From assembly GCF_013387465.1 (NCBI RefSeq), contig NZ_VYGV01000026.1:116698-180697 (forward strand): a DNA stretch of 64,000 nucleotides, in the 5' to 3' direction. The DNA is from Hydrogenophaga aromaticivorans. GTDB lineage: Bacteria > Pseudomonadota > Gammaproteobacteria > Burkholderiales > Burkholderiaceae_C. The notes below the pieces were generated by a model. That model was not told the origin of the DNA. It did not search any database and saw nothing but the letters and a program-made list of their open reading frames with translations. The translations under genes and the position numbers were made by a program. Positions 59,993-64,000 of the stretch are shown here, in pieces (the stretch's first letter is position 1; each line of letters opens with the position of its first letter).

Positions 59993-61876
59993 TCAGTCAA
60001 CATTCAGCCAGGATTTGAGTTCGCCAAGATTGGCATTGAGTGCCGCCACGAGGCTGGATTCGTACACCGAAGCCCGCGCGTTGCTCGGAATGGTAGTCGC
60101 AAAGCGCGCCTGCTGCGGCTGGCCCGCTTCGTCTTTCAGCTCGACGGTCCAGGACGCCTTTTCAACCCCGTTCTTGCCCGCTGCCTGGAAGGACAACAGC
60201 AAGGGCGTGCCTTCCTTGGCGTCTGTGGCGATCTGGTGCCGGGCCAGCAGCTCGGTCACCAGGGCCTTCATGCGCACTTGCTGCACCGGATCGGCCACAC
60301 CGGCGAGCTGCACCTTGACCACCGTGGCGTGACCAAACAGGTTGGACGACAGGGCAAACGCGTCTTTCTCGGCGGCCTGCAAATGGGCCTTCACCCGCTG
60401 CGACAGCGTGCCCAGATCGTTGGCTTCGAAGTCGTCGGCTATCGGATCGAAACCCAGCGTGTTGTACAGGCGGCCGAACGCGATGTGGGCGTTGGCGTAG
60501 GCGTTGGCGCGCTGGTAGGCGCCCAGCACGGCACGGGCCTGGGTGCGGATCGCTTCGAGTTCGCTTTCCAGCTTGGCGGTGACCGACGCCTTGGTGAAGG
60601 CGGCCAGGCGGGTATCGACCTGCGAGGCCTGATCGGCCAGACGGAAGTCTTCCAGCGCCATGCGGTAACGCTCGGCGCTGACGCGCGTCTGCGTCAGGAT
60701 GGCCATGGACAGCGCCATGCGGCGCGCTTCGTCTGTCTGTTGCTGGTACTGCTGCGCATTCTTCATCGATGGCAGTGCCACCAGGCGCATCAGGTTCCAG
60801 GCCAGGCTCAAGCCGCCTTCAGACCAGCTGTTGTTGTACAGGAGCCGGTTGGAATCGTGCTGGCGGCCGTAGTTGAGCGTGATGCCGGGCAACATGCCGA
60901 GGATCTGCTTGCGGGCTTCATCGGCGGAGATGCGCTTCCTGTAGTCTTCCTCGCGCAGCTCGGGACGCTGCAGCAGCGCCATTTCTTCGAGCTTGCCGAT
61001 GTCTTTCGGCGCCACAGGCAGGTTGGTCTCAACGGCTTCGGCCAGCACGAAGTCGGCGCCCGGCAGGACGTTCATCAGCGCCGCCAGTTCGCGCTTGGCA
61101 AACTCGAGGTCCTGACGGCGCTGGTTCAGCAGCGTGGTGGCGTCCAGCAAGGCGCGCTGGTAAGCCAGCGCCAGACCCGGCGGGATGATCTTCTGCGTTT
61201 CGGCTTCGCGTGAACGCGACAAGGCCAGCGACGCACGCTGCAGGATGTCGTCGGCCTGGGCGTTCAGGCGCTGGGCGCCCAGCGCGCGCCAGTAGGCCGC
61301 GCGCACGTCCTGCAGCAGGTTCTGCACCACCTTGCGGCGGCGCTCTTCAGCGATCAGGAACTGGTCACCCTGCTGGCGGGCACGGTAGTAGGAGACGCCA
61401 AAGTCGAGCGCATTCCACGAGAACTCGATGCCGCGCAACGAGTGGCTGCGCGCGTCGGAGGAGGTCGGGCGATCCGACTCCACGCCGTCCAGAATGCCGA
61501 TGCTGGTGCCGCCCGAGAAATTGCTGCGGTCGCGGTAACCGGCGGAGGCCACCAGCTGCGGCAGCATGTCGTAGCTGGCGTGGTCGGTCAGACCCAGTGC
61601 CAGGGCCGACTCCATCTTCTTCAGGCGGTAGTCCAGGTTGTACTTGAGTGCCCGGGCGACCGCCTCTTCCATGCTGATCGGTGCCGTGATCGAAGCCTGA
61701 TCGGTGTACATGCGCTCGGTGTCGGACTTCACCCGGTCACGCACCTCGTCCTGCGTCAGCGTCTTGGGTGTCACGCTGCACCCGGCCACAACGGCCACAA
61801 CGGCCAACATCACCAGGCTGCGAGGCAGGAAACCGGTTGCGCGGGTGGAAACGGAAGGGGTCTTGTTCATCTTCAT
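59993..61876 (-). CDS. TolC-like outer-membrane efflux lipoprotein
   Basis: A 627-residue protein with a lipoprotein signal peptide (VVAGCS lipobox, Cys at about 31) and the outer membrane factor repeat structure: two long helical halves, each with ISMEEAVARALKYNLDY- or QRPELREEDY-type starts, and Leu/Ala heptads. The C-terminal 130 residues beyond the TolC core are an extra domain of unknown function (VVKVQLAGVAD to the end). It follows the adhesin stop by 19 bases. It forms the outer-membrane channel of the exporter. A frame extending to 62350 runs antisense-like through the adhesin tail and is not used. Confidence 0.9.
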   Translation of the reverse strand: MKMNKTPSVSTRATGFLPRSLVMLAVVAVVAGCSVTPKTLTQDEVRDRVKSDTERMYTDQASITAPISMEEAVARALKYNLDYRLKKMESALALGLTDHASYDMLPQLVASAGYRDRSNFSGGTSIGILDGVESDRPTSSDARSHSLRGIEFSWNALDFGVSYYRARQQGDQFLIAEERRRKVVQNLLQDVRAAYWRALGAQRLNAQADDILQRASLALSRSREAETQKIIPPGLALAYQRALLDATTLLNQRRQDLEFAKRELAALMNVLPGADFVLAEAVETNLPVAPKDIGKLEEMALLQRPELREEDYRKRISADEARKQILGMLPGITLNYGRQHDSNRLLYNNSWSEGGLSLAWNLMRLVALPSMKNAQQYQQQTDEARRMALSMAILTQTRVSAERYRMALEDFRLADQASQVDTRLAAFTKASVTAKLESELEAIRTQARAVLGAYQRANAYANAHIAFGRLYNTLGFDPIADDFEANDLGTLSQRVKAHLQAAEKDAFALSSNLFGHATVVKVQLAGVADPVQQVRMKALVTELLARHQIATDAKEGTPLLLSFQAAGKNGVEKASWTVELKDEAGQPQQARFATTIPSNARASVYESSLVAALNANLGELKSWLNVD

Positions 61877-61895
61877 GTTCTCGAAAAAATGGGGT

Positions 61896-64000
61896 TCAGC
61901 TTTTGACCGTTGTGGATCGGGTGATGGGGCGTGAGCCGTGCAATCTGTCTTTGGCCATCCGCTCCACCTGGGCGCGGAAGCCCTGAGCCGCACGGGGCAA
62001 CTCAACCGCCTTTTGCACCGGGGCGTCGTCAACAGCCTTGGCTGCCTGCGGAGCAGCTTCGCTCTCGCCACGGGCAGTCGCCTGTTGTGGACGTGCTGGT
62101 TGTGGCTCTGCCTCCGCCACCGACGCCGCGGTGCCGTCAGGCTTGGAAGTGCCCAGCGCAAACGGATCCAGCAGGCTGCCATACCCCGCTGTGGCCGAGT
62201 TGTGTGCGTCGACGATGGCATTGCGCAAGCGCGATTCCAGTTGCGAGGCCCGCACGGCGTGCTGAACAAACAACCCCTGTTCCATGACGATCGGCTGGTG
62301 TCGAACCGCATGCTGCACGTGCAGCGCTGGCGCGACCACCTGCACCTCACCCGGGCTGGGTTCCTTGATGAGACCCACCTGATCGACCCAGGTCGAGCTG
62401 TCGAACATCAGGCTGTCTGGCCGCTGGCTCATGGCTTCACCCATGAGGCCTGCATCCAGACCGGCGGAGCCCAGCGAAGAGGTGAACATGCCCCGCTCGT
62501 TGCTGGCTTCGCTGACCGCGTACAGCACGTGGAGCGCACTCCCTGGTTGTGACGAAATAGCGGGTGTGCTGGTGTCCGATGTGGCCGGGCCCTCCCACAC
62601 CGGTGCATCAGGCACCTCCGGCGCGGGCGCGGGCGCGGGTGGCAGCGGTGGAACTGGCGCCGGTGCCGGTGCAGGCGCAGGCCCGGGTGGGAGCGGGGAA
62701 GGAGCCACGTTCACCGTGTGCGTGGCGCTGTCGGTGGCACCGTCCTGGTCGACGATCGTGTAGTTGATCACCACCGCTCCGCTGACACCGGGCGCCGAGG
62801 TGAAGGTCCACACGCCGCCCACCTCGGTGAGCGTGCCCTGGCTCGGGTCGGCCAGCGTGGCCGTGCTCACCGTCAGCGGGTCGCCGTCGGGGTCGCTGTC
62901 GTTGCCCAGCAGGTTCACCACCGTCGCCACTTCGGGGCTGGCGGCCTGCGTGTCGTCGTTGGCCAGCGGTGGCGGGTTCACCGGCTCGATCGTGATCGTG
63001 CCCGTGAAGGTCCCGCCGTTGCCGTCGTCCACCGTCACCGGGATGACCACCGCTCCGGCGTTGTCCACCGGTGGCGTCACCGTCAGCTCGCCCGTGACCG
63101 GGTCGTAGTTGGCCGTCACCCCCGGTGGCAGGCTGCTCAGATCGGGCGTGATCGTCAGCGTGTCACCCGTGTTGGGGTCGCTGAAGTAGTTGTCCAGGTC
63201 CACCGTCACCGCGGTGCCGTCTTCCCCGGGCACGATCAGGTTGCTCGGGTCCGTCGGGTCGATGCCGGGCGTCCCGGGCGTGGGGTCCGGGTCCACCAGC
63301 ACCGGGGGCTGGTTGGCCACGTTCACCGTGTGCGTGGCGCTGTCGGTGCCGCCGTCCTGGTCCACGATCGTGTAGTTGATCACCACCGGGCCGGAGACGC
63401 CCGGCGCCGAGGTGAAGGTCCACACGCCGCCCACCTCGGTGAGCGTGCCCTGGCTCGGGTCGGCCAGCGTGGCCGTGCTCACCGTCAGCGGGTCGCCGTC
63501 GGGGTCGCTGTCGTTGCCCAGCAGGTTCACCACCGTCGCCACTTCGGGGCTGGCGGCCTGCGTGTCGTCGTTGGCCAGCGGTGGCGGGTTCACCGGCTCG
63601 ATCGTGATCGTGCCCGTGAAGGTCCCGCCGTTGCCGTCGTCCACCGTCACCGGGATGACCACCGCTCCGGCGTTGTCCACCGGTGGCGTCACCGTCAGCT
63701 CGCCCGTGACCGGGTCGTAGTTGGCCGTCACCCCCGGTGGCAGGCTGCTCAGATCGGGCGTGATCGTCAGCGTGTCACCCGTGTTGGGGTCGCTGAAGTA
63801 GTTGTCCAGGTCCACCGTCACCGCGGTGCCGTCTTCCCCGGGCACGATCAGGTTGCTCGGGTCCGTCGGGTCGATGCCGGGCGTCCCGGGCGTGGGGTCC
63901 GGGTCCACCAGCACCGGGGGCTGGTTGGCCACGTTCACCGTGTGCGTGGCGCTGTCGGTGCCGCCGTCCTGGTCCACGATCGTGTAGTTGATCACCACCG
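61896..64000 (-). CDS. C-terminal part of a giant Ig-like/cadherin-like repeat adhesin
   Basis: A partial gene that runs off the right edge; only the last 700 residues are seen. Residues up to about 440 are tandem repeats of 204 residues. Each contains a DLDNYFSDPNTGD...PPVDNAGAVVIPVTVDDGNGG domain and a Bacterial Ig/cadherin-like domain (NDSDPDGDPLTV, VDQDGGTDSATHTVNV). A Pro/Ala-rich linker follows, then a roughly 220-residue tail lacking RTX nonapeptides or a C-terminal LPxTG. Such proteins are cell-surface adhesins, secreted by type I-like exporters. The tail includes a LRNAIVDAH helix and a basic end (TRSTTVKS). It is first in the operon with the TolC/HlyD/M50 genes, so it is the likely cargo. 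Confidence 0.82.
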   Translation of the reverse strand, partial: VVINYTIVDQDGGTDSATHTVNVANQPPVLVDPDPTPGTPGIDPTDPSNLIVPGEDGTAVTVDLDNYFSDPNTGDTLTITPDLSSLPPGVTANYDPVTGELTVTPPVDNAGAVVIPVTVDDGNGGTFTGTITIEPVNPPPLANDDTQAASPEVATVVNLLGNDSDPDGDPLTVSTATLADPSQGTLTEVGGVWTFTSAPGVSGPVVINYTIVDQDGGTDSATHTVNVANQPPVLVDPDPTPGTPGIDPTDPSNLIVPGEDGTAVTVDLDNYFSDPNTGDTLTITPDLSSLPPGVTANYDPVTGELTVTPPVDNAGAVVIPVTVDDGNGGTFTGTITIEPVNPPPLANDDTQAASPEVATVVNLLGNDSDPDGDPLTVSTATLADPSQGTLTEVGGVWTFTSAPGVSGAVVINYTIVDQDGATDSATHTVNVAPSPLPPGPAPAPAPAPVPPLPPAPAPAPEVPDAPVWEGPATSDTSTPAISSQPGSALHVLYAVSEASNERGMFTSSLGSAGLDAGLMGEAMSQRPDSLMFDSSTWVDQVGLIKEPSPGEVQVVAPALHVQHAVRHQPIVMEQGLFVQHAVRASQLESRLRNAIVDAHNSATAGYGSLLDPFALGTSKPDGTAASVAEAEPQPARPQQATARGESEAAPQAAKAVDDAPVQKAVELPRAAQGFRAQVERMAKDRLHGSRPITRSTTVKS
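62761..64000 (-). repeat. 612-bp near-identical coding repeats of the adhesin
   Basis: The block 62761-63372 recurs at 63373-63984 with a period of exactly 612 bases, and a third copy begins at 63985 and runs off the edge. Apart from a short stretch at each start they look identical at the nucleotide level, which points to recent amplification or homogenisation. Assemblies usually collapse such arrays, so the number of copies beyond the edge is uncertain. Confidence 0.93.

Noticed and set aside
55688..61876. Classical type I secretion or RND multidrug efflux system
   Set aside because: There is a TolC-like protein and adaptors, but no ABC ATPase and no RND pump gene. The M50-HlyD fusion and the adhesin point to something else.
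1..64000. tRNA, rRNA, insertion sequences or prophage genes
   Set aside because: Reading both strands I found no tRNA-like cloverleaf, rRNA segment, transposase or integrase frame. A dedicated search could still find a small RNA.

Overview
The window looks like chromosomal DNA of a GC-rich betaproteobacterium (Burkholderiales, most likely Comamonadaceae, Hydrogenophaga/Acidovorax-like). The reasons are two Bug/TctC-type binding proteins, the conserved neighbourhood gpsA-secB-grxC-rhodanese / gpmA-ctp-moeB, the hemW-rdgB-rph and yicC-gmk-rpoZ groups, and a dispersed GC-rich element found just behind many stop codons. I saw no rRNA, tRNA, CRISPR array, insertion sequence or prophage. Genus-level assignment is inference.

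Region 1 (1-11117) is a sugar-acid (aldarate) catabolic locus. It holds the start of a tartronate-semialdehyde reductase, glucarate dehydratase, a FadR-type regulator with a palindromic operator in its divergent promoter, a complete TRAP transporter (dctPQM), a beta-propeller lactonase, two orphan TctC binding proteins, galactarate dehydratase and aldose 1-epimerase. Region 2 (11121-32460) is mainly housekeeping: a NUDT19-like Nudix hydrolase, a 1227-residue soluble hybrid histidine kinase, hemW-rdgB-rph, a PP2C/Ser-Thr kinase pair, yicC-gmk-rpoZ with a clear terminator, nadA-nadC, panB-panC, gpsA-secB-grxC-rhodanese, gpmA, a carboxyl-terminal protease and moeB.

Region 3 (32461-50082, all on the minus strand, 17.6 kb, mostly overlapping or closely spaced genes) is the most striking part. 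In transcription order it encodes a membrane protein with two H-x13-H helices (probable diheme cytochrome b), a 24-heme cytochrome c made of triheme repeats, a 45-heme cytochrome c made of 19 tandem diheme repeats (17 of exactly 48 residues), an outer-membrane barrel protein with SPOR/TPR-like N-terminal parts, a complete System I cytochrome c maturation set (ccmABCDEFGHI, including a 55-residue ccmD), a membrane-anchored Fe-S flavoprotein whose two cluster motifs each lack one cysteine, and a secreted thermonuclease-like protein. I read it as a self-contained electron conduit from the quinone pool across the envelope, carrying its own heme-attachment machinery.

Region 4 (50541-55633) holds a YitT-family membrane protein, a DUF429 protein, a BLUF blue-light sensor next to GTP cyclohydrolase I, and a cardiolipin-synthase/endonuclease pair like E. 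coli clsB-ybhP. Region 5 (55688-64000, minus strand) is a second unusual operon. It has the C-terminal part of a giant Ig-like repeat adhesin (612-bp near-identical repeats running off the right edge), a TolC-like lipoprotein, two HlyD-like adaptors (one with a GAF-like domain) and a site-2-protease/HlyD fusion, with no ABC ATPase among them. It looks like a type I-like exporter built around an M50 membrane protein instead of an ABC transporter.
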